Below, piece by piece: positions 53,458 to 61,069 of a DNA stretch of 64,000 nt (its first letter is position 1; every line of letters begins with the position of its first letter). The position numbers and the translations under genes are program-made. The notes beneath the pieces are model-generated. The model ran no database searches and was not told the origin of the DNA. It saw nothing but the letters and a program-made list of their open reading frames with translations. Source of the stretch: Bacillota bacterium (GTDB lineage: Bacteria > Bacillota > Clostridia > DSM-8532); assembly GCA_023443745.1 (NCBI GenBank), contig JAEZTB010000059.1, positions 62,001-126,000 on the forward strand, given 5' to 3'.

Positions 53458-54393
53458 TTAGTTAAAAGAAAAATAATGCGTATCGGGGGTAATCTCCTTC
53501 TTTAATAATCCTGAAATAAACCATGGGAAATTCACATTCATTTCCTTCATGGTGTTGCTCAGGGTGTAAACATAGGGCATATAAATATGGTCAAGCACCA
53601 TGGGGTCATCAATATGGTAATACCAATTGAGGTTGAACTCTGTGCGGCTTATAATGGTCAACCCAGAGAAATGGTAGAAGATCAGGGGATCATTGTTTAG
53701 GTATACCTTTCCCTCTTTAGCGGTAACCGTATAATTCTGAATATTCCAGAGAGCCGCATTGGCACCTGTGCTGCGAACTACATGGACGCCATGGAACTGA
53801 TCCGGCCAGCTTTCCACATAACGCTGGTCCCCGAAAAGCTTGCGAATGGGGTCTTCCTGGATAGGGCAGAACAAAAGGCACTGTTCCTTCCATTGTGCAA
53901 TCGCCTTAAGCGCTGTTGCATTATTTTTACAACCCACAAAGCCTGTATTGAAAACCCCTGTACGCCCGTAGTACTCTAAAAAGTTGCGGGCATTGCGATG
54001 ATGGGTCAAAAACAGTGAGGCTTCCGGGTTTTCAAGAAATATCAATCCGGGGTTTTCAAAAAAGTAGAGATCTGCGTCCAGGTGAGCAAAATATTGGCAA
54101 TCCGGGTACTTATTCATGACATAATGCAAAAAAACCGGCTTCAGCGTCCAGCAGAAGGCGTGGAAAGGTCTGTCCTCCTTGGCCTTAAGAATCGCCTCAT
54201 TTTCAATGTCATGGAGATAAACCGGTACTATTTCCGAAAAGGCAGCCTTATTCAGGATGTGCCAAACGATATCACTGGCGCAAATTGCAAAGAGTTTGAA
54301 ATCCGAACAATGGGCCTTAAGCGACGAATACATGGCTAAAAACTTGAACAGATGATCCTGGGAGACAACTGATGTAAAATGAAAACGGTTCAT
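53458..54393 (-). CDS. Glycosyltransferase with GT-A-like DxD motif, paralogue 1
   Basis: The 311-residue protein has an N-terminal nucleotide-sugar fold and a DxD motif in AHLDADLYFFENP (about 106-118), the metal and UDP-sugar site. RPFHAFCWTLKPVFLHYV before it and NTGFVGCKN and GDQRYVESWPDQF after it are shared with the protein encoded at 55650-56561. There is no signal peptide, so it acts on the cytoplasmic side, probably in building a surface glycan. Its start overlaps the stop of the GT2 gene (ATGA), so the genes are coupled. Confidence 0.85.
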   Translation of the reverse strand: MNRFHFTSVVSQDHLFKFLAMYSSLKAHCSDFKLFAICASDIVWHILNKAAFSEIVPVYLHDIENEAILKAKEDRPFHAFCWTLKPVFLHYVMNKYPDCQYFAHLDADLYFFENPGLIFLENPEASLFLTHHRNARNFLEYYGRTGVFNTGFVGCKNNATALKAIAQWKEQCLLFCPIQEDPIRKLFGDQRYVESWPDQFHGVHVVRSTGANAALWNIQNYTVTAKEGKVYLNNDPLIFYHFSGLTIISRTEFNLNWYYHIDDPMVLDHIYMPYVYTLSNTMKEMNVNFPWFISGLLKKEITPDTHYFSFN

Positions 54394-55616
54394 AACAAAT
54401 CCTCTCTTTCCTGGTTAGCCTCTAAAAGTTCATCAAAGTCTATATTTAGGGCTCTTTTAAACAAGTAGCAAAAATGTCGGATAAAGAAGCTTCCACCTAC
54501 TTTTTTCTGAAGGATAAGGGTACTTTTTATTATGGAACCCATTTTTTGAATAACCCTCGGCATCAAAACTCTGGAATTATCCTCCTGAGGCAGAAAATAT
54601 TTACATCTTATAACTTGCAAAAGCTCCAGCATAAGCTCCAGAAGACCGTGGTATTCTTCAAGGGCAAGCATTTGATAGATATCCTTCATGATGCCGTTAA
54701 GTGTATTTGTATCAAGACTCAAGCATTGGCTCAGACATATCAGGAGAACATCCATAAAATAAATATTATTGTATTTACTGCACATAAAGTTGATGTTCAC
54801 TACCACGTCATCTGGCCTGTAATTAGCCGTATGCTCCTGGTGCAGGCTCACTATATGATCGGCCATTATAAATTTGCATCCTGATTTATAGAGGCGGACT
54901 CCCAAATCATAGTCCTCATAGCCATATTTTATAATGTTGGCGTCAAACATGCCCACAGCAAGGACTTTTTTTCGATCAACCGACAGGTTATTGGTAATAA
55001 AAAATCTCCAGGGCAGATAATAGTTGATAAAATTTCTGCCATATTGGTTTATGGTATCCTTAAGATCAGCAATAAACCCTGAATCCAGGTCAAAGCTGTA
55101 GGGAAGAAGATTCTCCGTTCTAACCTGCTCCTCCGTAATAAGGGGATACCCATCCGGAAAGGGGAAGTCCTTGTATAATCTTGTTGTCCTTTTAAGCTTT
55201 TCGAAGCTGCTAATCTGTTCATTGGTGAAGCCACTGTAGTAATAGGTGAATATTCTTCTCCAGAATAGTCCGCAGACAACAAGATTGGGTTCTTTATGGG
55301 CTTCCAGATGAAGCTTTATGAAATTTGGGGAAGCAATCATATCGCTGTCATGGAAAATCAGAATGTCTCCTTTCGCCTTGAGGACGCCTTTGTTACGGCC
55401 ATAGGCAATACCCCTGTTCTCTTCAACTCTAATAATTTCCAAGGGATACTTGAGCTCAAAATGACGAAGCATCGCCAGGGTATTATCAGTAGAACCATTG
55501 TCAATGACGATGACCTCCACATCGTCCCTATCGTAGGTCTGCTCGTTAAGAGCCGTAAGGTTCAAGTAAAGTCTTTCTTTGGCATTATACGAAGGGATGA
55601 TAATACTTGCTTTCAT
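54390..55616 (-). CDS. Family 2 glycosyltransferase
   Basis: From ATG 55616 (AGGAAAGG upstream; an in-frame TTG at 55637 overlaps that region) the protein has 408 residues. The GT2 fold is clear: ASIIIPSYNAKERL at the N terminus, VIVIDNGSTDNT, DILIFHDSDM as the DxD-type motif, and the acceptor/catalytic segment YGYEDYDLGVRLYKSG. A C-terminal part of about 140 residues is family-specific. It transfers a sugar from an activated donor to a growing surface polysaccharide. It lies between two related glycosyltransferase genes in one operon. Confidence 0.92.
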   Translation of the reverse strand: MKASIIIPSYNAKERLYLNLTALNEQTYDRDDVEVIVIDNGSTDNTLAMLRHFELKYPLEIIRVEENRGIAYGRNKGVLKAKGDILIFHDSDMIASPNFIKLHLEAHKEPNLVVCGLFWRRIFTYYYSGFTNEQISSFEKLKRTTRLYKDFPFPDGYPLITEEQVRTENLLPYSFDLDSGFIADLKDTINQYGRNFINYYLPWRFFITNNLSVDRKKVLAVGMFDANIIKYGYEDYDLGVRLYKSGCKFIMADHIVSLHQEHTANYRPDDVVVNINFMCSKYNNIYFMDVLLICLSQCLSLDTNTLNGIMKDIYQMLALEEYHGLLELMLELLQVIRCKYFLPQEDNSRVLMPRVIQKMGSIIKSTLILQKKVGGSFFIRHFCYLFKRALNIDFDELLEANQEREDLL

Positions 55617-55649
55617 ATAAACAATCCTTTCCTGCAAGAGCTATCCTTT

Positions 55650-56561
55650 TCATAGAGTGATGAAAGTATCTTCGCAATTGGCATAGCCGTCAAAGGCAGG
55701 GTTTATTTTTTCAACCATTCCAATGACATCTTGGAGGATGCCGTTATAATCTCTGTAAAAGAAAGGCCTCCCAGCCCTTTTAGCCTCATGTACCTGCAAA
55801 ATTTTGTCTTTTGAAAGGATCCGGTAACCGCTGAAATGATAGCAGATCAGCGGATACCAATCCATGTAAAGATGACCGTTATGAATGCCAAAGGTGTGAC
55901 TGTCGCAATTCCAATGACCGATATTTACCCCGGGGGTTCTGACGGTCTCCACCCTGTCAAAGAGACGGGGCATCTCATCCAGATAACGCTGGTCACCAAA
56001 TCGTCCCCATTTAGGCAGGCTGATACAGGATTCTATACACCTTTTACCCCACCATACCAGGCACGCCAGAGCGGACTGGTCTCTTTTAAAGCTTAGAAAG
56101 CCTGAGTTAAATTGACCCATCATGCTTTGAAACGCTTTAGCAGCAGGCTGTGAAATATGGGGGCCGGTAATTTCTCCCCGGGTTAAAAGCACCGATGCCT
56201 CGGGCTGATTCTTAAAAATCACCTCAGCATCATGATAAAAGAACAAATCCGCATCAATATAAGTCACTCTGTCAATATCATCATATTTATAAAACAACGT
56301 TTCAATCAAAAGAGGCTTCAATGTCCAGCAGTACTCATTAAGCTTTCTTTCCCCAACCCTTTCCCATTCACTATAATCAAGATTTCGGGGTGACAAAAGG
56401 GTAACGCCCTCCAGCCTCAAGCTTTTGAGAAGTCTCAAAACGTCCTCATCCACGCACAGGATGAAGAATTTATGAGAAACCCCAAGCTGCTCTAAGGATA
56501 ATAAAAGTGCAAGGGCCTGATAGACCCGAAGTCGTGATAGAACGGTGCAGAAAACATGCAT
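55650..56561 (-). CDS. Glycosyltransferase with GT-A-like DxD motif, paralogue 2
   Basis: The 303-residue protein is a paralogue of the one encoded at 53458-54393, with YIDADLFFYHD as DxD motif (about 102-112), NEYCWTLKPLLIETL before it and NSGFLSFKR and GDQRYLDEMPRLF after it. The start is ATG 56561, but there is no well-placed ribosome site. A 163-base palindromic element separates it from the dehydratase gene upstream, which may reduce read-through. The pairing of two such enzymes around a GT2 suggests a repeating-unit assembly. Confidence 0.85.
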   Translation of the reverse strand: MHVFCTVLSRLRVYQALALLLSLEQLGVSHKFFILCVDEDVLRLLKSLRLEGVTLLSPRNLDYSEWERVGERKLNEYCWTLKPLLIETLFYKYDDIDRVTYIDADLFFYHDAEVIFKNQPEASVLLTRGEITGPHISQPAAKAFQSMMGQFNSGFLSFKRDQSALACLVWWGKRCIESCISLPKWGRFGDQRYLDEMPRLFDRVETVRTPGVNIGHWNCDSHTFGIHNGHLYMDWYPLICYHFSGYRILSKDKILQVHEAKRAGRPFFYRDYNGILQDVIGMVEKINPAFDGYANCEDTFITL

Positions 56562-56607
56562 CAGGCGCGTATCACTTCCCCATAAAAAAGTATCAGCACC
56601 GGGTATT

Positions 56608-56770
56608 TAGGGCTCTTACAATAATTATGCCCGGTTTTTAAGCGAGGGATTTTTCGATATTTCAAGGCGGAGGAGGGAGGAATAATTACTTTATTCCGAC
56701 CGACGACAACGATGAAATAGCGGAAAATAACCGCTTCAAAATTGGGAGGTTATTGTTTAAAGAGCCCTTA
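56608..56770. repeat. 163-bp palindromic miniature element
   Basis: The ends are inverted repeats of about 58 bases: TAGGGCTCTTAC at the left and, read from the right end, TAAGGGCTCTTTAAAC, followed in both arms by similar text including AAGCG, ATTTTTCG or ATTTTCCG, and TATTTCA. There is no coding capacity. The right end supplies the stop codon of the dehydratase gene (56768-56770). It looks like a non-autonomous, MITE-like repeat of low-GC Bacillota. Confidence 0.7.
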
Positions 56771-57739
56771 GGCCTCCCAGAAGTAATTTCTATACCAGGC
56801 AATAGTTTTTTCAAGTCCTTCCTCCAGGGTATAGGCGGACTTCCATCCCAAAACCTCCCGGGCTTTTTTCGCCGAGAGGTATTGATGACGTATCTCATTT
56901 GTTCCCTGATTAAGTATAATTGGCTTTAGATCACTCTTCATCAGCTCCAATATCTTATTGACCAAATCTAAAACTGTCAGTTGGATTTCATTACTGAAAT
57001 TGAAGGCCTCCCCCTCGAGCTTGAGGTCGTTCATCTTCTCACCAAGGAGTAAATAGGCCTTAACGGCATCCTCCACATAGAAATAATCCCTGATGAAGGT
57101 TCCGTCACTTCTTATTACGGGTGAGTCACCCTTTTCTATACTTCGTATGGTTTGAGGTATAATGCGGTTGAAATTCAAGTCCCCTCCCCCGTAGAGATTA
57201 CCGCACCGTGTGATGCACACCGGGAGACCGTATGTTCTATGATACGTCTGGGCAATTAAGTCTGTGCAGCTTTTGGATACATCATAGGGATGTTTCCCAC
57301 AAAGGGGCATGCTCTCATCATAGGGTAACTGCTCCTGGTCGCCATAGGCCTTATCGCTGGACGCCACCACCAAGCGTTTGATCAGGGGACTTCTTCTGGC
57401 CGCCTCAAGCAGGTTCCATGTTCCCTGTATATTAGTTTCAAAAGTTCCGACGGGATTCCTGTTGGCTACTCCTACAATAGCCTGGGCAGCCACATGGAAT
57501 ACCGTATCAATTTCATATTCACCGAGAACCCGCTCCAGAAGGGGGCGATCCTCCAGTTCACCGTAGACCATATTGATTTTTTTGTATTCCTCTCCGTCAT
57601 AGAGATTGGACCTTGGCACCCTATCCCTCACAAGGCCGGTCACATTGGCCCCGGATAGAACCAATTCCTTAGCCATATGACTGCCCAGAAAACCGGTGCA
57701 GCCTGTTATAAAAACATTTTTGTCCGTCCAAAAATTCAT
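56768..57739 (-). CDS. rfbG: CDP-glucose 4,6-dehydratase-like SDR enzyme
   Basis: From ATG 57739, which overlaps the rfbF stop as ATGA, the protein has 323 residues; ATG 57760 is an alternative. It is an extended short-chain dehydrogenase with Rossmann motif TGCTGFLGSH near 11-20, a catalytic Ser/Thr segment SSDKAYGD and Tyr/Lys in YDVSK (near 152). The start NFWTDKNVFITG and its pairing with rfbF fit the RfbG family, which makes CDP-4-keto-6-deoxyglucose for dideoxy or deoxy sugars. Later pathway genes (RfbH-type) are not in the window, so other NDP-sugar substrates are possible. Confidence 0.85.
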   Translation of the reverse strand: MNFWTDKNVFITGCTGFLGSHMAKELVLSGANVTGLVRDRVPRSNLYDGEEYKKINMVYGELEDRPLLERVLGEYEIDTVFHVAAQAIVGVANRNPVGTFETNIQGTWNLLEAARRSPLIKRLVVASSDKAYGDQEQLPYDESMPLCGKHPYDVSKSCTDLIAQTYHRTYGLPVCITRCGNLYGGGDLNFNRIIPQTIRSIEKGDSPVIRSDGTFIRDYFYVEDAVKAYLLLGEKMNDLKLEGEAFNFSNEIQLTVLDLVNKILELMKSDLKPIILNQGTNEIRHQYLSAKKAREVLGWKSAYTLEEGLEKTIAWYRNYFWEA

Positions 57740-58509
57740 ACGCGATCCCATACCCTCCATAAATCCTTTCCTTGCTTCCATAGCGTATTAACCTGTAAGA
57801 TGTCATTATAGGTGTCGCAGGCTGTCCAAAAGCCCTGATGGGGGTACACTGCCAATTGTCCATCATTGGCCAGATTCCTTAGCGGCTCCTGCTCCAGTAC
57901 ACAATCGGTATCGTGAGTGACATAATCAAAAAATCCGGGTTCAAAAACAAAAAAACCTCCATTGATAATGCCGCTGGAGCTTTGTTTTTCCCGGAATGAC
58001 CGAGCAATCCCGTCCTCCACAAGCAAGGTGCCGTATTGGGTCTTTCTATCCACGCCTGTGACTGTGGCAAGCCGCCCCTTTCCCTTGTGAAATGCTAAAA
58101 GCTCCTTCAAATCAATATCTGCGAGGCCATCGCCATAGGTAGCCATAAAGGTTTCATTCCCTATAAGATGTTGAGCCCTCTTTATACGGCTTCCTGTCAT
58201 GGTGTCCAAGCCGGTATCCAAAAAGGTGATTTTCCAGTCTTCACTCTTCTCTAAGAGCTCCAGGCTTCCTTTTTGTGTGTCCAATTTAAAACTGTGCTGC
58301 CTCCATGCATAATCCATAAAATATTCCTTGATCATCTCACCCTTGTAGCCCAGAAGAAGAATGAATTCATCAAACCCATATTGCTTGTATGTTTTCATAA
58401 TATGCCAGAGCATGGGCTTATCACCTATTAAGACTAATGGTTTCGGCATGTCCCCGGTGAGTTCATGCATTCTAAACCCCTTTCCTCCGCAAAGTATAAC
58501 AACTTTCAT
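57736..58509 (-). CDS. rfbF: Glucose-1-phosphate cytidylyltransferase
   Basis: From ATG 58509 (GGAGG seven bases upstream; ATG 58512 is an alternative) the protein has 257 residues. It has the nucleotidyltransferase signature near the start (ILCGGKGFRMHELTGDMPKPLV), then ATYGDGLADID with the metal-binding Asp near 125 and NGGFFVFEPGFFDYV. It makes CDP-glucose from CTP and glucose 1-phosphate. It is the first gene of the glycan operon and is coupled to rfbG by ATGA overlap. Length and motif order match RfbF closely. Confidence 0.93.
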   Translation of the reverse strand: MKVVILCGGKGFRMHELTGDMPKPLVLIGDKPMLWHIMKTYKQYGFDEFILLLGYKGEMIKEYFMDYAWRQHSFKLDTQKGSLELLEKSEDWKITFLDTGLDTMTGSRIKRAQHLIGNETFMATYGDGLADIDLKELLAFHKGKGRLATVTGVDRKTQYGTLLVEDGIARSFREKQSSSGIINGGFFVFEPGFFDYVTHDTDCVLEQEPLRNLANDGQLAVYPHQGFWTACDTYNDILQVNTLWKQGKDLWRVWDRV

Positions 58510-58641
58510 CATTGTGCCTCCATTATTAATCAACTGGTTGTACCTGTACTAATAGGTTATGTAAAGAAGTGTAGAAAGGTGAGTAGGTAAGGAGCAATCG
58601 AGACATCGATTATCCCTAAAGGAGATTGTAGAATAGCAAAA

Positions 58642-58684
58642 CAGGGGACATTTCTCTGTTTTAAATACAAAGAAATGTCCCCTG
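58642..58684. repeat. Perfect 14-base hairpin (GGGGACATTT type)
   Basis: CAGGGGACATTTCT (58642-58655) pairs perfectly with AGAAATGTCCCCTG (58671-58684). It has the look of a dispersed REP-like repeat and may act as terminator between the Cse60-like gene and rfbF. The hairpin near 62283 begins with the same GGGGAC. Confidence 0.7.
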
Positions 58685-58707
58685 CTCTAGCTTGTTAAAT
58701 TTTTTCA

Positions 58708-58789
58708 AGTACAACGTTCTGCATATTGGGTGCATAATCCGGAAAAAGACACCCAAAGGATGTGCCTTGAATATGCAGAATGTTGTACT
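58708..58789. repeat. 82-bp two-level inverted repeat
   Basis: Arms of 20 bases (58708-58727 and 58770-58789) match with one mismatch, which could be a G-U pair in RNA. Inside lies a second stem, GGGTG (58728-58732) with CACCC (58750-58754). The right arm includes the stop of the Cse60-like gene. It could be a structured 3' end or a small repeat element. Confidence 0.7.
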
Positions 58790-59012
58790 AAGGTATCATC
58801 TTATCTATGGAATCCCTGGATACTCTTGCATTAAGATAATCACACCGGTAATAGTCCTCATACAGGACGGTCATTGTCAGGTTGAAATGAGATGGATTCT
58901 CTTGGGTTGATTCAGATTGATGGATACTGATAACATTTTTATCCTTAATAAAACGGTTGACATTGTTCTCTATGGTTTTTAAATTATCGCCGTTAAAAAT
59001 CCTTATTTTCAA
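58788..59012 (-). CDS. Small Cse60-like protein
   Basis: The 74-residue acidic-basic protein starts at TTG 59012 with GGTGAGG upstream. The sequence begins MKIRIFNGDNLKTIENNVNR and ends after a beta-rich TMTVLYEDYY segment. The pattern of a short helix and then strands with I-x-I-x-Q-S-E resembles Cse60-type sporulation proteins, which I state with reservation. It is 58 bases downstream of the FtsW/RodA-like gene and co-directional. Its function is unknown. Confidence 0.6.
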   Translation of the reverse strand: MKIRIFNGDNLKTIENNVNRFIKDKNVISIHQSESTQENPSHFNLTMTVLYEDYYRCDYLNARVSRDSIDKMIP

Positions 59013-59070
59013 AAGGCCTCACCTCTCCCTACATTCTATGAGACATCAGCCTTTTATAGATTATTAAATT

Positions 59071-60486
59071 TTAACGATGCATTCTAAAATCAATGGTGAG
59101 CTTACCGTCTTCAAACTTTACGAAAGAATCTTCCTCCGCTTTTTTACCGGCTCTTCTGCTGTCTTTTTCATCCTTAATGAAGTGGCCTGTTTTAAACACC
59201 GAAAGGAGAATACCCGCAAGGCACATGTTCACAAGAAGAAAAGCATTACCCTTTGAAATAAAAGGCAGCGAAAACGGCGATACAAGGATAAAGCCTAAGT
59301 TAACAGCGATATAAACCAAGGCTTGAAAGGTAATAGTGGAGATGACAGAAAGCGAGACCAAGCCGGCAAGGGTACTCTTTTGTTTGGCACAAAGGACAAG
59401 AGTACGAGCGATAAATACGATTAAAAGAGTAATTATAATAATGAAAACCAGCCATCCGTACTGATGAATGCTATAAGTGAGCAGAAAGTCATCATTGAAA
59501 CCCGGCAGAATTTGTGAGGCTGTTACACCTTCATAGTTTATAGGAAGTGTGCCCGGTCCAATAAAAATTGCACCCTCGATAAGCTGCCGGACAACACTAC
59601 CCATGTAACCTGCGCTCTGTGGATCACGGGATAAATTAAAGATTGCTACAATCCTTTCCCATGCATAAGGGTTTCTGATGAGAATCATAAAGAAGCCTAT
59701 AAAGAAAACGGCTATTACAGGAAGATAGATGAGTAGCATACCATATAACTTTTTTACACCAAACCAGCCTTTTAAAATGGCAATTGTAAGAATCAAAAGG
59801 CAGGACAGCGTGAGGAATAGTATACCGGCAAAGCTTGGTGCTATATACGCAATGGCTAGAGGTATAAAAAAGTATAATCCACATAGTACAATGCCTTTAT
59901 AGCCTCTGCCTCTCATGCTGTAAACAATGCCGGCAAAGGCTGTTGGAAATAGCATAATCAAATAGGTCAGATACATGTATCTTCCATGCATTGGAGATGT
60001 TAAGAGAAAGATAACCGGAGTCAATGCCACCAGTGAAAAGAATATCAGTTTAGGATATTTCCCCAACATCGTAAAATCCAGAAAATAAAAAAAACCCATC
60101 AAGCCTATGCCAACAACTGTGAACAATAATTGACGGTTATAGTTCTCTATCCCGTTGATACTCTGGGGAGAGGTGAAAAACCTTAAAATGATTCCCGCGA
60201 CTAACAGCAACGATGTCAGGATAATAATAGACCATTCGGGCTTTGGCCTATGGGTGCGGTCGAGGGCTGTTCCGACAGCTACAGGATCACCCATTTGCTC
60301 AATGGCTTTAATCGCTGCCGTCTCCTCTTCCATTCCCTGTGCCTCATAGGCCTCTTTTTGATCGTTTATATGGTTTTCAATTTCTGCTGAAATCACCCCA
60401 TGAACTTTTTTGCACCGGATCTGATTGCAGACTGTTTCAAGATACTCTTTTATTATGGAATTACTTCTTTTAGCAGGCTGCTCCAA
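59071..60486 (-). CDS. FtsW/RodA/SpoVE-like membrane protein with N-terminal helical domain
   Basis: From TTG 60486, preceded by AAGGGGG eight bases upstream inside the PadR gene end, the protein has 471 residues; an ATG at 60558 would give a long overlap. An N-terminal cytoplasmic domain (about 1-85; EAQGMEEETAAIKAIEQMGDP) resembles permease-prefix domains. Ten to eleven helices follow with SEDS-family features (LPFISKGNAFLLVNMCLAG near the end). SEDS proteins polymerise peptidoglycan glycan strands. The prefix domain and the coupling to PadR set it apart from the housekeeping FtsW and RodA. Confidence 0.88.
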   Translation of the reverse strand: MEQPAKRSNSIIKEYLETVCNQIRCKKVHGVISAEIENHINDQKEAYEAQGMEEETAAIKAIEQMGDPVAVGTALDRTHRPKPEWSIIILTSLLLVAGIILRFFTSPQSINGIENYNRQLLFTVVGIGLMGFFYFLDFTMLGKYPKLIFFSLVALTPVIFLLTSPMHGRYMYLTYLIMLFPTAFAGIVYSMRGRGYKGIVLCGLYFFIPLAIAYIAPSFAGILFLTLSCLLILTIAILKGWFGVKKLYGMLLIYLPVIAVFFIGFFMILIRNPYAWERIVAIFNLSRDPQSAGYMGSVVRQLIEGAIFIGPGTLPINYEGVTASQILPGFNDDFLLTYSIHQYGWLVFIIIITLLIVFIARTLVLCAKQKSTLAGLVSLSVISTITFQALVYIAVNLGFILVSPFSLPFISKGNAFLLVNMCLAGILLSVFKTGHFIKDEKDSRRAGKKAEEDSFVKFEDGKLTIDFRMHR

Positions 60487-60820
60487 CCATAGCACCCCCT
60501 TTAAGAACTTGATTGACGGCAGAGGAAAAGGCCTTCCATTCTGCTTTTTTATCAGCAAGCAAACCTCTGCCCTTTTTAGTTATGCTGTAATACTTCCGTA
60601 CTCTTGAACTGTCGGTGTTTTCATCATAGGATGTAACCATTCCCTGCTGCTCAAGACTGTGCAATAACGGATAAAGCGTTCCTGCTTTAAGGGTAAAGGT
60701 GTCGTCTGATTTCTTTGCCAATTCCTCAATCATCTGATAGCCATACATATCCCTATCTTCAAGAAGCTTCAAAAGCAGCATGGTGGTGCTCCCGGTTAAA
60801 AGGCTCTTATCAACTCCCAT
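60470..60820 (-). CDS. PadR-family transcriptional repressor
   Basis: The 116-residue protein is a winged-helix repressor of the short PadR subfamily, with MYGYQMIEELAKKS near 25-38, TLKAGTLYPLLHSLEQQG near 42-59, and the wing RVRKYYSITKKG near 76-87. It starts at ATG 60820 with AGGAGG upstream and overlaps the FtsW/RodA-like gene. PadR genes are often paired with prefix-domain membrane proteins that they control. Two direct repeats in the promoter are its likely operators. Confidence 0.93.
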   Translation of the reverse strand: MGVDKSLLTGSTTMLLLKLLEDRDMYGYQMIEELAKKSDDTFTLKAGTLYPLLHSLEQQGMVTSYDENTDSSRVRKYYSITKKGRGLLADKKAEWKAFSSAVNQVLKGGAMVGAAC

Positions 60821-60836
60821 TTAATAATACCTCCTA

Positions 60837-60886
60837 ATATATCGATAATCTATATATATAATATATCGGTGATCTATATATTTCAA
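60837..60886 (-). promoter_or_regulatory. PadR promoter with two direct operator repeats
   Basis: On the minus strand TTGAAA (60886-60881) and TATTAT (60863-60858) are 17 bases apart. Two 20-base repeats, 60861-60880 and 60837-60856, differ at two positions (ATATATCGGTGATCTATATA and its variant). One fills the spacer and the other covers the transcription start, as expected for repression. A weaker third match lies at 60939-60956, towards the alcohol dehydrogenase gene. Confidence 0.7.
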
Positions 60887-61009
60887 GAGTCAATTTAATA
60901 TAATTGTTAATTTTCTCTTCACTAATTCGGGTAATATAATATATGATTGATCTATTCTGGATCGAGCTTGTAGTGCGCTTCATCAGGAATGCACCTATAT
61001 GATGTAATT

Positions 61010-61029
61010 TTACGGGTCGAGGCTTGTGG
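61010..61029 (+). promoter_or_regulatory. Shared 20-base leader box, copy 2
   Basis: TTACGGGTCGAGGCTTGTGG is identical to 46802-46783 on the other strand. Its end forms the 5' arm of a hairpin with 61037-61044 (GCTTGTGG with CCACGAGC, one G-U pair). It lies 40 bases before the alcohol dehydrogenase start. Confidence 0.55.
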
Positions 61030-61069
61030 GTTTGTGCCACGAGCACGCACCCCATTCAGGAGGTAGAGG

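Noticed and set aside
54474..54884. 136-codon plus-strand frame opposite the GT2 gene
   Set aside because: It is a shadow of the GT2 coding sequence with no ribosome site.
60961..61069. Possible known riboswitch before the alcohol dehydrogenase gene
   Set aside because: I compared the leader from memory with ZTP, fluoride, THF, glycine and ykkC types and found no matching core; only the shared 20-base box is reported.
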